A DNA stretch of 64,000 nt from Micrococcales bacterium (GCA_016719135.1 JADKAV010000011.1:11342-75341); one strand, 5' to 3'; positions 33,968-43,083 are shown, numbered from the stretch's first letter. Notes: a model not told the origin generated them from the letters alone. Program-made: numbers and translations.

Positions 33968-35263
33968 ATGGTGTCCGGCATGCATAGACGCACGGCCACG
34001 GTTCTCGTGGTGGGCTTCGTGGCGATTCTGGTGGGAGCGCTGCTGGCGGCCACCGCGTGGAAGCCGTTGCAGGCCACCCCCGGCGACCCGACCGCGGGCA
34101 GTCAGGCGCCCTACGACGGCACGCTCGCGATCGAACCCACGGCCTTCTACGACCCGCCGAGCCCGTTGCCCGATGTCGCACCCGGAACCCTTCTGCGCTC
34201 CGAGGAGATCAAAGAGGTACCCGAGGGTGTGCAGGCGTGGCGCATCCTCTATATGTCCAAGGACAACCAAGGCAAGCCGATCGCGATCTCCGGCTACTAC
34301 GCCGAACCCACGCGACCGCCCGCCACCGGCAACAGGTTCCCGCTGATCGCATTAGCCCACGGAACGACCGGTGTCGGACGCAAATGCGGGATGTCGCAGG
34401 GCCCCTTCACCGAGAAGAGCCCCGGAAATGAGTACTGGCTGTTCCTCGGGGAGTCCATCGTCGACGCCGGCTACGCGATCGTGGCCACCGACTACGAGGG
34501 AATGGGGGCTCCGGGAAACACCCCGTACCTGCTGCGCAAACAGGCCTTCGATGTGCTCGATTCCTTGCGAGCGGCGATCCACCTGGGCACCGGCTACATC
34601 GACACCGCGAACCTCGGCATGATCGGGCACAGCGAAGGCGGCTATGTCGCGCTGACCGCGGCGGACCAAGCCGCCGAGTACGCACCGGAGCTGAACCTGC
34701 GCGGGTCGGTGGTTCTGGCCCCTGGGGTGCTGCCTCCCCTGCCTGCGGCGGTGGCCACTCTCACCGGACAGACCGCCGACGAGAAGGCCAGTCCGCGTAG
34801 CGGCTACATCACGACGCTTTCGCAGTCCTGGTTGCGCAACTACCCGGAGCTGACCACGCCCGAACAGTGGTACACCGACGTCGGCATGGACGCCGTACCC
34901 CAAGCCGCGGAGCTGTGTCAGGGCGCCATGGTGGATCTGCTCAGTGACACGTTCGGCACCTACTTCCGCACGGACCTCCCGTTGAACGTGGTGAAGATCG
35001 CGGCGCTCAATCCTCCGCTGCTCAACAAGAGCGAGGTCCCGCTGCTCATCCAGCAGGGCCTGCAGGACACCGGCGTGGTGCCGCCCGCAACCCGCGGATT
35101 GGCTGCCGAGGCCTGCCGTCTGGGTGACATCGTCGAATACCAGGAGTTCCCGGACGACGTACACCGCTCCGTGCAGTTCACCGGCCGAACCGCCTACATG
35201 GACTGGTTCGCCGATCGCTTCGCCGGTGAACCGGCCCCGAACCAATGCCGGGAGTTGCCATGA
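33968..35263 (+). CDS. Secretory lipase / esterase (LIP family, alpha/beta hydrolase)
   Basis: About 431 residues. An N-terminal signal anchor ('TATVLVVGFVAILVGALLAA') precedes a LIP-family alpha/beta hydrolase: 'AWRILYMSKDNQGKPIAISG', 'PLIALAHGTTGVGRKCGMSQ', 'VATDYEGMGAPG', nucleophile elbow 'MIGHSEGGYVAL', and the His region 'PDDVHRSVQF' near the C-terminus. Such enzymes split triglycerides or other esters outside the membrane. The start is uncertain: the frame opens at 33920, ATGs at 33968 and 33980 fit the signal sequence better, and no strong ribosome-binding site is seen. Its TGA overlaps the ATG of the next membrane gene (ATGA), so both are co-expressed. Confidence 0.88.
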   Translation: MVSGMHRRTATVLVVGFVAILVGALLAATAWKPLQATPGDPTAGSQAPYDGTLAIEPTAFYDPPSPLPDVAPGTLLRSEEIKEVPEGVQAWRILYMSKDNQGKPIAISGYYAEPTRPPATGNRFPLIALAHGTTGVGRKCGMSQGPFTEKSPGNEYWLFLGESIVDAGYAIVATDYEGMGAPGNTPYLLRKQAFDVLDSLRAAIHLGTGYIDTANLGMIGHSEGGYVALTAADQAAEYAPELNLRGSVVLAPGVLPPLPAAVATLTGQTADEKASPRSGYITTLSQSWLRNYPELTTPEQWYTDVGMDAVPQAAELCQGAMVDLLSDTFGTYFRTDLPLNVVKIAALNPPLLNKSEVPLLIQQGLQDTGVVPPATRGLAAEACRLGDIVEYQEFPDDVHRSVQFTGRTAYMDWFADRFAGEPAPNQCRELP

Positions 35264-36254
35264 TCGCCGCCGTCTTTGTTGCCGTTGTTCTCGGAGTACT
35301 GGCCTGCTACTCCCTGATCGGCCGCAGCACCGTGGAACCGGGGCTTGAGTCGACCTTCCTGTTGGGCCTGGGAGCTTTGGCGGTCTCCGGCGCCGGTTTC
35401 TCGGCGATCACGTTGCCCTGGGCAGTGGGTATGGCCCTGGCCGTGGGGGTTGGCCTCTTGCTCGCCCCGCGTGTTCTCGCCTCTCCCAGAGGGCCGTTCG
35501 CAGCAGCCGTTTCGATGACTGTCGGACTGGTGATGGCCGCCGGTATCGTGCGCTGGCTGGTGCCGATCGCCGCCGACCTGGCCAGCCTCAGCAGCTGGAC
35601 CCTCGCACTGGCGGTGATCGCCGCGGCTGCAACCTGGGCAGTGGGACAGAAGGGAACGTGGCTGCGGACCGCGTTCTGGGTCAGCATTGTGACTGCGGTC
35701 CTTTTCCTACTGGCGGGACTGGCGCTCGGCGCGCCCGCGACCTTGACATCGCCGTTGGTCGAGACTGACATCAACATGACCACCGGAATCGTGTGGCTGA
35801 TTGCAGTGGCTTATTTCTCGATGTTGCATCCTCACCCCCGCGCTCTGCCGCCGGCGTGCTCGCGGTGGCTGGTGCATTGTTGTTCGGCCTGATCGGACTG
35901 CTCTCGCTGCTCGCCGGGGTCATGTTCTTTCCGAACACCGGACTGTTCACCGTCGTCGGCTACGCGAGCATCGGGACCGGGCTGCCGGGTGCGGTCCTGG
36001 CTGCTCTGACGCTGGTGGTCGCCACCGTCGCGCTGGGCCTGATGATGCGGGTCACCCTGGCACCGTGGCAGGGTTTCGAGGCCCCGTTCCGACGACTGAA
36101 TCATCCGAGGTGGCGTGTGTCAGTCGTCGCGGGGCTGGTCGGTCTACTGTCGTTCGCTCCCGTCCCGATGTGGGTGTTGGTCGGGCTGTCGGTCGTCTTC
36201 GGTGTCGCTGCGATGATCGCGGACCGGCGCGAGATCCACGTGCGTGTCGGCTGA
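35260..36254 (+). pseudogene. Polytopic membrane protein, single-base frameshift
   Basis: An integral membrane protein of about 330 residues readable only over a frameshift. Frame 1 starts at the ATG overlapping the lipase stop (GGGAG upstream) and gives several helices ('MIAAVFVAVVLGVLACYSLI', 'LALAVIAAAATWAVG', 'VWLIAVAYFSMLHPHP'). The remainder ('AAGVLAVAGALLFGLIGLL', 'VVGYASIGTGLPGAVLAALT', 'PMWVLVGLSVVFGVAAM') is in the frame ending at 36254. Adding one C to the run CCCCC at 35835–35839 joins them as ...HPHPPRSAAGVL... without a gap. Homopolymer position makes a sequencing error as likely as a true mutation. I do not recognise the family. Confidence 0.7.
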
Positions 36255-36352
36255 GGGCCACTGCATTAGCCAAACACGCGAAATGACCCGCTAGTTACCC
36301 GATGACCCGCAAACTACGGGCTACTGGGCAACCAACGGGCCATCCCAGCCGA

Positions 36353-37579
36353 TTACGCAGGGTCGCGAACGATCGGACAAGTCATGCAGTGGCCACCACC
36401 ACGGCCACGACCCAACTCCGCGCCCACGATGGTGATCACCTCGACGCCTTCCTTGCGCAGCAGGGTGTTGGTGTACGTGTTGCGGTCGTACGCGAAAACG
36501 ACGCCCGGCTCTGCGGCGACCAGGTTCGCACCGCTGTCCCACTGGGTGCGCTCACGCATGTAGTCGCTGCCCCCGGTCTCCACGATGCGCAGTTTCGGCA
36601 GGCCCATCGCACTGGCAACCGCATCCACGAACGGCTTCTCCTCCTTGACCAGTTCGACGCCGCCGTTGTCGGCTGGGTAGTAGGAGAACGCATCGATCTT
36701 GGACACGATGTCCGGGTACACGAGCGCGAGGTCGCGATCGGCAAACGTGAACACAGTGTCCAGGTGCATCGCGGCCCGCAGCTTCGGCATGGCCGCGACC
36801 ATGACCCGGTCCACCGCCCCCTGATCGAACAGGGCCTTGGCCACCTGGCTGATGCCCTGTCGGGAACTACGTTCACTCATCCCGATCAGCACCGTGCGGT
36901 TCCCGATCGGCATCACGTCGCCGCCTTCGAGGCTGGCAAGTCCCCAGTCCTTCGTCGGGTCGCCCCACCACTCGGTGACCTTCCCGGCGAACTCCGGGTG
37001 GAACCGGTAGATGGCAGTGGCCAGGATTGTCTCCTCGTGACGCGCCGGCCAGAACAGCGGGTTGAGAGTGACCCCGCCATAGATCCAGCACGTCGTGTCA
37101 CGGGTGTAAATGGTGTTGGGCAGCGGCGGCAGCAGGTACTCGTTGACCCCGGCCGCGTCGCGCACCAGTTCCATCATCTGCCCACCGCGGGTCTCGGGGA
37201 ACTCATAGGTGCTCAAGCCCCCGAGCAGCGTCTCGGCGAGATCACGGTCGGACAGTTCGTCGAGGTAGCCGCGCACCTCGTCGACGAGCCCCACCCCGAC
37301 CTGGTTGGGGACGACCTGATGGTCCAGGATCCACGCGCGCGCCTCAGGGATGGCGACGGTCTCGGCGAGCATATTGTGCATCTCGAGAACCTCGATGCCG
37401 CGTTCCCGCATCTTGAGGATGAAGTCGAAGTGGTCACGCTTGGCGTTCTCCACCCACATCACGTCATCGAACAGCAGATCGTCGCAGTTGCTCGGGGTGA
37501 GGCGTTCGTGCGCCTTGCCCGGCGCGCACACCAGCACCTTGCGCAGTTTGCCTACCTCGGAGTGAACACCCAGTTCCAT
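36353..37579 (-). CDS. arcA: Arginine deiminase
   Basis: A 408-residue enzyme converting L-arginine to citrulline and ammonia, the first step of the ADI pathway for ATP production or acid resistance. Seen: 'SEVGKLRKVLVCAPGKAHER' at the N-terminus, 'LPNTIYTRDTTCWIYGG' (the F/Y-x-R-D motif), 'SLEGGDVMPIGNRTVLIGMS' (E-G-G-D), 'MHLDTVFTFADRD' (catalytic His) and nucleophile Cys398 in 'GRGGGHCMTCPIVR'. All guanidine-modifying enzyme residues are there. No arcB or arcC lies alongside, so the rest of the pathway must be elsewhere. AGGA precedes the ATG. A structured repeat element lies about 130–240 bp upstream. Confidence 0.96.
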   Translation of the reverse strand: MELGVHSEVGKLRKVLVCAPGKAHERLTPSNCDDLLFDDVMWVENAKRDHFDFILKMRERGIEVLEMHNMLAETVAIPEARAWILDHQVVPNQVGVGLVDEVRGYLDELSDRDLAETLLGGLSTYEFPETRGGQMMELVRDAAGVNEYLLPPLPNTIYTRDTTCWIYGGVTLNPLFWPARHEETILATAIYRFHPEFAGKVTEWWGDPTKDWGLASLEGGDVMPIGNRTVLIGMSERSSRQGISQVAKALFDQGAVDRVMVAAMPKLRAAMHLDTVFTFADRDLALVYPDIVSKIDAFSYYPADNGGVELVKEEKPFVDAVASAMGLPKLRIVETGGSDYMRERTQWDSGANLVAAEPGVVFAYDRNTYTNTLLRKEGVEVITIVGAELGRGRGGGHCMTCPIVRDPA

Positions 37580-37707
37580 GTTTCCTGCCCTTCATCAGTT
37601 GGGGCGATTCGACCATGCGCACGGTCCGGTGTCCAACGGGCGAGACCGTTACCGCCTTGGGTGTCGTGCCGCCGCACCTGCAGTCAGCGCGAGACGGTCG
37701 CTGAACA

Positions 37708-37817
37708 GCCGTTGGAGTTGTGTACACGCGTTGGACAAACGTACAGGCGTTGGAGATCGACGGGCCGTGCAACTCCAACGGCTGCACCGATCTCCAACGC
37801 CCGTACCCAAGTCTCAC
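37708..37817. repeat. GTTGGA dyad array, 19-bp pitch (single copy)
   Basis: GTTGGA occurs at 37711, 37730 and 37749 (19 bp apart). Its complement TCCAAC ends at 37779 and 37798 (19 bp apart), all around one axis at about 37764; the expected sixth arm near 37812–37817 is degenerate. Long perfect matches exist: GCCGTTGGAGTTG (37708–37720) with 37770–37782, and GGCGTTGGAGATCG (37746–37759) with 37788–37801. Those two pairings interleave, as in a pseudoknot. The same element is found twice at 54.6–55.0 kb. Confidence 0.85.
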
Positions 37818-37850
37818 CGCTGTCGACAGGCGCAGCCGAAACCCCGAGGC

Positions 37851-38375
37851 TCAGTCAGTCGAACCGGCAGCCACGGAGATCTCAACGAGTAGTTCACTGG
37901 CCAACCGCTCGAGATCGGCGCGCATAGCCGCCACATCCGAAGTCGCCGAGGGCCGCACGACAACGTGGGCCTCGAAGAGTTGGCCACCTGCCATCGGAGC
38001 CTCACGCGTGAGCGTTTCCATGGTCTCGATCGACAACTGGTGACGATGCAAGACCGATGACACCTCTTGCACAATCCCGGGCCGGTCGTTGCCCAGCAGA
38101 TCCACGCGCCATTCCGGGGCCTCTGCCGGGATGTCTGCGTCCGCACCCGGATGCGCCGAGACCTCCAGAAGGCCTTCGAGTGAACGCAGGGCAGCGGTGA
38201 GTTCATCGGTGCGTTCCGCAGGTACCGAGACGACGACAATGCCCGCGAACTTGCCCGCCAGCTCGGCCATCTGGCTGCGCTCCCAGTTGCCCGAGTGGCG
38301 CGAGACGACATCCGACAGGGCGTGGACCAGTCCCGCGCGGTCATCGCCGATCACGGTCAGCACAATGCGGGGCAC
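37851..38375 (-). CDS. ACT-domain protein, GcvR-like
   Basis: A 174-residue cytosolic protein of two ACT domains. 'PRIVLTVIGDDRAGLVHALS' opens the first and 'EWRVDLLGNDRPGIVQEVSS' the second; the 'G-x-D-R-x-G' turns are the amino-acid binding loops of ACT dimers. This two-ACT arrangement is that of GcvR-type regulators, which sense glycine or another amino acid through protein–protein contact. It has no catalytic or DNA-binding domain. It could modulate the neighbouring arginine deiminase or PEP carboxylase, but that is only positional inference. Confidence 0.85.
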   Translation of the reverse strand: MPRIVLTVIGDDRAGLVHALSDVVSRHSGNWERSQMAELAGKFAGIVVVSVPAERTDELTAALRSLEGLLEVSAHPGADADIPAEAPEWRVDLLGNDRPGIVQEVSSVLHRHQLSIETMETLTREAPMAGGQLFEAHVVVRPSATSDVAAMRADLERLASELLVEISVAAGSTD

Positions 38376-38464
38376 TGGAACACTGTACCGAGGCAGCGTG
38401 GGTCGCCGCCGTCTAAACCGACCGGGCGTGGACTAGACACCAAACCACCGGGTACCTACCAATC

Positions 38465-38821
38465 ATGACCCAACCGGCACCCGACAACGACGACCTTGTA
38501 AGCCCCACCGAAGAGGCCCTGACCGGCGGGCAGGTCCCAGGCGACGGCGGCTCCGGTCCCAGCACCGAGGGGCAGATCCTCGGCGACGCGGACCTCACCG
38601 ATATCCCTGAGCCGAACATCGAGTTCGCCGAGGAGTCCGCGATCACGGAGAACACCGACAGCATTCACATCGTGGACGAAGCCGACCTCGACCAGCAGGA
38701 CAACGTGGACGCGCTACCGCAGAGCGACAGCACACTGCGCAGCACCGCCGATGAAGACCCCGCCGGTCAGGACGGGCCAACGGCCACCCTCGGTGACAGC
38801 GGCGAGACCCGGCCCATCTGA
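38465..38821 (+). CDS. Highly acidic small protein of unknown function
   Basis: 118 residues, very rich in Asp/Glu with almost no Lys/Arg ('MTQPAPDNDDLVSPTEEALT', 'DLTDIPEPNIEFAEESAITE', 'IVDEADLDQQDNVDALPQ'). It is predicted to be disordered, with no signal peptide, membrane segment or known domain. The start is ATG at 38465. It lies upstream of ppc in the same direction (gap 45 bp), so possibly co-transcribed, though ppc seems to have its own leaderless start. I do not recognise a family. Confidence 0.65.
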   Translation: MTQPAPDNDDLVSPTEEALTGGQVPGDGGSGPSTEGQILGDADLTDIPEPNIEFAEESAITENTDSIHIVDEADLDQQDNVDALPQSDSTLRSTADEDPAGQDGPTATLGDSGETRPI

Positions 38822-38866
38822 TTTGCGCCCACGGCACCGGGCCGTGATTGCTGTACGGTGTTTCAG

Positions 38867-41494
38867 GTGAACGAGATCGGAAACGACCTCGACCGGGAAA
38901 TCGAACTCCTCACCGCCGTGCACCGCCAAGTGCTGACAGAGGCGGGGCAAGAGGACATCGCGGACCTGCTCGACAGGCTGCAGAGCGCCGAATCCGAAGT
39001 CGAACTCCCTGAGTTCCCGCTGCCGCTGGCCACCCGCCTGGCGGCCGCCCTGACGATGCATCTGCACCTGGTGAACCTCGCCGATGAGCGCCACCGCGTG
39101 CGAATGCTCAACCTTCCCGGTCAGGTCGCAGGCACCGACGCCGGCGACGATCTGTGGCCCGCCGTGTCAGCGACCGGCACTCCCCTGCGCGACGCGCTGG
39201 AGCACTTGCACATCCATCCGGTCCTCACCGCACATCCCACCGAGGCCAGGCGCCGGGCCGTCACCACTTCTTTGCGCAGGATCTCCGAGCAGTTGCAGCG
39301 CCTGGAGAATCCCCGACTGGGCCCCGAGCAGAAGGCCGGGGCTCATCGGCGTCTGCTGGAAGAGGTGGAACTGCTGCAACGCACCTCGGCCCTGCGAGCG
39401 ACCCGGCCCGAGCCCCTCGACGAAGTACGCACGATCATGACGGTCTTCGATCAGACCCTGATCCGGGCTGTGCCCCGCCTCTACCGGGTGACCGAGCGCG
39501 CGCTGGTCGGTGATGCCAGCGGCACCGTCCCAAGTCCGGTACCAGCATTCATCCGGTTCGGCTCTTGGGTCGGCGGCGACCGCGACGGCAATCCCTTTGT
39601 CACCGCCGATGTGACCAGGCGCGCCATGGGCGTGCAGGTCGAGCACACGCTGCGGGCCCTGGAGGTCAGCGTGGACAGGGTGGGCCGCACGCTGACAGTC
39701 GACCGCGCGGACACCCCTGCGTCGCGGGCCCTGCTGGAGGCGCTCGGGCGCGACGCCGTGGCCATGCCGGACAGATTCGCGGACATCCGCACAGGGTCTC
39801 CAGGCGAGCCGCACCGGCAGAAGATGCTCGTCATCACCGAACGTGTGCGGGCGACCCGCACGGGGCGCAGCGAGCACTCGTACTCCGGTCCCGACGAACT
39901 GCTGGGCGATCTGCGGATCGTGCAGGAATCCTTGGCCGCCGCCGGCGCTAAACGAGCGGCCTACGGGGAGTTGCAGCACGTGATCTGGTACGTGCAGACC
40001 TTCGGTTTCCATCTGGCGGAACTCGAGGTGCGCCAGCATTCCGACGTGCACCGGACAGCGCTCATCGAGTTGCTCAAGCCATTGACCGCAGATCCCGAGC
40101 AGGCCGCCGACGATGCCGCACTGCTGGATCGCCTGGCCATCGAGGGCTGGCCGGAGCGCAGCGAACCGCTCACCGAGGCGACCCAGGAGGTGCTCGACAC
40201 GCTGCGGGTGATGTCGTGGTTGCAGGCACGGTGGGGGGATCAGTGCTGCGGCCGCTACGTGGTCTCGTTCTCGCACAGCGCCGCGAACCTCGTGGCCGTA
40301 CGAGCGCTGGCCCGGCTCGCGGTCGGGGAGGCTGCGCTACGCCTGGACGTGGTGCCCCTGTTCGAGACCGGCGCCGACCTCGAAGCGGCCAGCGAGGTCC
40401 TCGACGCCTGGGTCGGTCTGGAGTCGACAAAACGGTGGCTCGAGGGCAATGGCCGTCACGCCGAGGTGATGCTGGGCTACTCCGATTCGGCCAAGGACAT
40501 CGGCCCCGCGGCGGCGACCCTCACCCTGGCCGACGCACAACGGTCGATGGTCGATTGGGCAGGTCGCAGCCAGATCGAAATGACGATGTTCCACGGCCGC
40601 GGCGGCTCGCTCGGCCGCGGCGGCGGGCCGTTGCACCGGGCCATCACCGCGCAGCCCCCGGGTTCGGTGAACGGCCGGCTCAAGGTGACCGAGCAGGGCG
40701 AGGTGGTCTTCGCCCGCTACGCCGACACCACCATCGCGCAGCGGCACCTGGAGCGGCTGACGACGGCGGTCCTGCTGGCCGGCAACGAGGACGTTCAGGC
40801 GGCCAATGCCGCCGCAGCGCAGCGGTACACCGACCTGGCTCAGCAACTGATCACGGTTTCGCGCGAGACCTACCGGCGACTGGTCGAGACTCCCGGTTTT
40901 GCCGATGTGCTGGCCCAGGCCAGTCCGCTGGAGGAGATCGGGGAGTTGCGACTTGGGTCGCGCCCGGTCCGGCGCAGCGGCGCATCATCGGGCCGGTCGC
41001 TGTCCGACCTGCGCGCCATTCCCTGGGTCTTCGCCTGGTCCCAGACCCGCGCCAACATCCCCGGCTGGTTCGGGCTGGGTTCGGCGTTGGCCGCGATCGA
41101 GGACACGGACATGCTGGGCGAGGCCTACCGGACCTGGCCGCTGTTCACCGCTCTGATCGATATCGCCGAAATGAGCCTGGCCAAGAGCAACCGGAGTCTT
41201 GCTGAAGGGTTCCTGGACCTGGCGGGCCGCCCCGACATCACTGCGGCAGTTCTCACCGAGTTGGATCTCAGCGTGGAGCAGGTGCTGCGGGTGCTCGATC
41301 AAGGCCACCTCCTGCAGCACAAGAAGGTCCTGGGTGCGGCCATCGCACTGCGCGGTCCGTACGTCGACGCGCTGTCACAACTGCAGCTGCGGGCTCTGCG
41401 GGAGGTGCGGGCCGCATCCAACACCGGTGACTGGCACCGGCTGTTGCTGCTGACGGTCAACGGTGCGGCGGCGGGTCTGCAGAACACGGGCTGA
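38867..41494 (+). CDS. ppc: Phosphoenolpyruvate carboxylase
   Basis: An 875-residue anaplerotic enzyme that carboxylates PEP to oxaloacetate. Seen: 'HPVLTAHPTEARRRAV' with the catalytic His near residue 123, 'FGSWVGGDRDGNPFVTADVT' (PEP site), 'LGYSDSAKDIGPAAATLTLA', 'MFHGRGGSLGRGGGPLHRAI' near residue 575 (glycine-rich bicarbonate/PEP loop), 'LRAIPWVFAWSQTRANIPGW' and the C-terminal 'LLLLTVNGAAAGLQNTG' (allosteric Asn). Length fits the family (about 900). Start: GTG 38867 is preferred over GTG 38858 because TACGGT (38855–38860) is a -10 box exactly 7 bp before it, suggesting a leaderless mRNA. Confidence 0.97.
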   Translation: MNEIGNDLDREIELLTAVHRQVLTEAGQEDIADLLDRLQSAESEVELPEFPLPLATRLAAALTMHLHLVNLADERHRVRMLNLPGQVAGTDAGDDLWPAVSATGTPLRDALEHLHIHPVLTAHPTEARRRAVTTSLRRISEQLQRLENPRLGPEQKAGAHRRLLEEVELLQRTSALRATRPEPLDEVRTIMTVFDQTLIRAVPRLYRVTERALVGDASGTVPSPVPAFIRFGSWVGGDRDGNPFVTADVTRRAMGVQVEHTLRALEVSVDRVGRTLTVDRADTPASRALLEALGRDAVAMPDRFADIRTGSPGEPHRQKMLVITERVRATRTGRSEHSYSGPDELLGDLRIVQESLAAAGAKRAAYGELQHVIWYVQTFGFHLAELEVRQHSDVHRTALIELLKPLTADPEQAADDAALLDRLAIEGWPERSEPLTEATQEVLDTLRVMSWLQARWGDQCCGRYVVSFSHSAANLVAVRALARLAVGEAALRLDVVPLFETGADLEAASEVLDAWVGLESTKRWLEGNGRHAEVMLGYSDSAKDIGPAAATLTLADAQRSMVDWAGRSQIEMTMFHGRGGSLGRGGGPLHRAITAQPPGSVNGRLKVTEQGEVVFARYADTTIAQRHLERLTTAVLLAGNEDVQAANAAAAQRYTDLAQQLITVSRETYRRLVETPGFADVLAQASPLEEIGELRLGSRPVRRSGASSGRSLSDLRAIPWVFAWSQTRANIPGWFGLGSALAAIEDTDMLGEAYRTWPLFTALIDIAEMSLAKSNRSLAEGFLDLAGRPDITAAVLTELDLSVEQVLRVLDQGHLLQHKKVLGAAIALRGPYVDALSQLQLRALREVRAASNTGDWHRLLLLTVNGAAAGLQNTG

Positions 41495-41569
41495 CGAGTG
41501 GGCACCGTCCGAAGGAGGATTCACTCCCTGGTGCCGTGACTGTCTGTCCCGACAACCACCGGACGGCGG

Positions 41570-41932
41570 TCAGCCGCCGAGCACCCAGGCGGTGGTCCTG
41601 ATCTTTCCGTCGCTGCTTGTGCACTTGTAGGCGCTGCGATTTCGCTTCTCCGCGGCCTTCTGCTGGCTCTTCGAACCCGGTTTGCAGTTGCTGCGCAGAT
41701 CCTCTGTGGTGGTCGAGCCCTGCTCCCCGGTCGCGAAAGCAGTCCAGAAGGCCCCCGTGGCCGGGCACGGCAGACCACGCACCTTGACCTTGATCGCCAG
41801 CACGTACTTGTTGCCGTTGATCGTGGCCCTCACCGGGCTGCAGCTGCGGACCGGCGCCGCCGATGCGGGAGCGGCGGCCAGTGGTAGCGCGGTGAGGGCG
41901 ACAACGGTCGGGATCAATATCGAACGACGCAT
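41570..41932 (-). CDS. Small secreted protein
   Basis: 120 residues with a signal peptide ('MRRSILIPTVVALTALPLAA' then Ala-Pro-Ala-Ser-Ala-Ala). The mature part has four or more Cys ('VRSCSPVRATINGNKYVLAI', 'GLPCPATGAFWTAFATGEQG', 'SNCKPGS', 'AYKCTSSDGKIRTTAW'), suggesting two disulfides and a compact beta fold. I do not recognise the family. It is convergent with ppc. Function unknown. Confidence 0.75.
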   Translation of the reverse strand: MRRSILIPTVVALTALPLAAAPASAAPVRSCSPVRATINGNKYVLAIKVKVRGLPCPATGAFWTAFATGEQGSTTTEDLRSNCKPGSKSQQKAAEKRNRSAYKCTSSDGKIRTTAWVLGG

Positions 41933-42088
41933 GTCCCGACCGTAGGGTCACCGGCATGCACTTGTGGATCATCCGTTCGGACATCGACCTGCGTCAAAGG
42001 TCGCGTCCGTCTCGGACAGGAAGATCCGGCCCGAGCGACGGCGCCTGATGCCAGGCCCTACACGCAGGCTTCACAACCGTTCAAGTGC

Positions 42089-42982
42089 TTGAATCCCTTC
42101 ATGCCCACTGAGACAGATGCCGCGCTGCGACGCGAGCAGAGACTGCTGGTCACCTCGACAGCCACTGCCGCCGGCTTCGCAGCGGTCGGCATCGTCTGGG
42201 GCTGGTGGTCACAATCGCAGATCATCCTGCTCGACGGCATGTACGCGTTGATCGGCCTCGGGCTCGGTTTGCTGTCCCTGCGTGCAGCCCGACTGGTCGA
42301 GGCCGGACCGACCCCGAAATACCCATTCGACCTGGCCGCGGATCTACCGCCCCAGGAGGTCGAGGTTCCGGGTATGCCCACCGACGCTGCGAGCCACGCA
42401 GGCAAGTCGAGTCTTGGTGACCGTTCGCACTCCGGGCGACTGGTCGGTTCGGAGGGAAAGAAAATCCTCGTCCGCCAGTATGCCCGCGCTGTCGACGACG
42501 CACTACGCCCGCTGCTTCGCGGCGACGAGCGTCCGCTGATCCTGATCGCACCCCAGCCGATCAACGCCATCTTCCGCAGCGTCTGCAGCTACCCGTACCT
42601 ACTCGACGCGGACCTGCAGTCCAGTGGCGATCGCATGACCGAGACCGAGATCGCCGAAGCCGTGCAGCCGCTGCTGGCCGACGCTGAGGAACAGCGCCGC
42701 GCGCAGCTTGCGGAACTGCTGGACCAGCGCCGCAGTCAGAACCGCGTGCTGGAAGATCTGGCCGACATCGCTCGGGCAGCCACAGCGGGGGCCGTGGACA
42801 CCCTAATCGTCGACCGCGCCGCCAACGAGTCCGGCAGTCTCGACGAAGCGGGCAACCTGACTCTGGATGACTCGGGGATCAACGTCGTGGACGAGGTCGC
42901 CGGACGCGTCCTGACCACGGGTGGCACGGTGCTCGCACTGCCCGACGCGAAGACTTCGGCGATCCTGCGTTACGCACTCTGA
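42089..42982 (+). CDS. Chimeric protein: CDF-transporter N-terminus fused to a bacterial eRF1-like (baeRF) C-terminus
   Basis: A 297-residue intact frame joining two unrelated families. Residues about 12–78 ('LLVTSTATAAGFAAVGIVWG', 'SQIILLDGMYALIGLGLGLL', 'LVEAGPTPKYPF') match the first two membrane helices and loop of a cation diffusion facilitator. Straight after 'KYPF' the sequence becomes soluble: 'LAADLPPQEVEVPGMPTD', 'RPLILIAPQPINAIFRSVCS', 'DIARAATAGAVDTLIVDRAA', 'NVVDEVAGRVLTTGGTVLAL' and 'AILRYAL'. That is the C-terminal part of a baeRF/Vms1-like eRF1-fold protein. The metal-binding helices of the transporter and the N-terminus of the baeRF are missing. The simplest reading is a deletion fusing two neighbouring genes in frame; transport function is not expected. 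Confidence 0.75.
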   Translation: MNPFMPTETDAALRREQRLLVTSTATAAGFAAVGIVWGWWSQSQIILLDGMYALIGLGLGLLSLRAARLVEAGPTPKYPFDLAADLPPQEVEVPGMPTDAASHAGKSSLGDRSHSGRLVGSEGKKILVRQYARAVDDALRPLLRGDERPLILIAPQPINAIFRSVCSYPYLLDADLQSSGDRMTETEIAEAVQPLLADAEEQRRAQLAELLDQRRSQNRVLEDLADIARAATAGAVDTLIVDRAANESGSLDEAGNLTLDDSGINVVDEVAGRVLTTGGTVLALPDAKTSAILRYAL

Positions 42983-43083
42983 TCCTTACGAACGACCTGT
43001 GGTAGGTCGCGTCTTCACAAGCAGGGCACAGGACTGCAGTCAGCTAACGGCTCAGGCCCCACGCTCGTCGGCTGGTGCACCGG

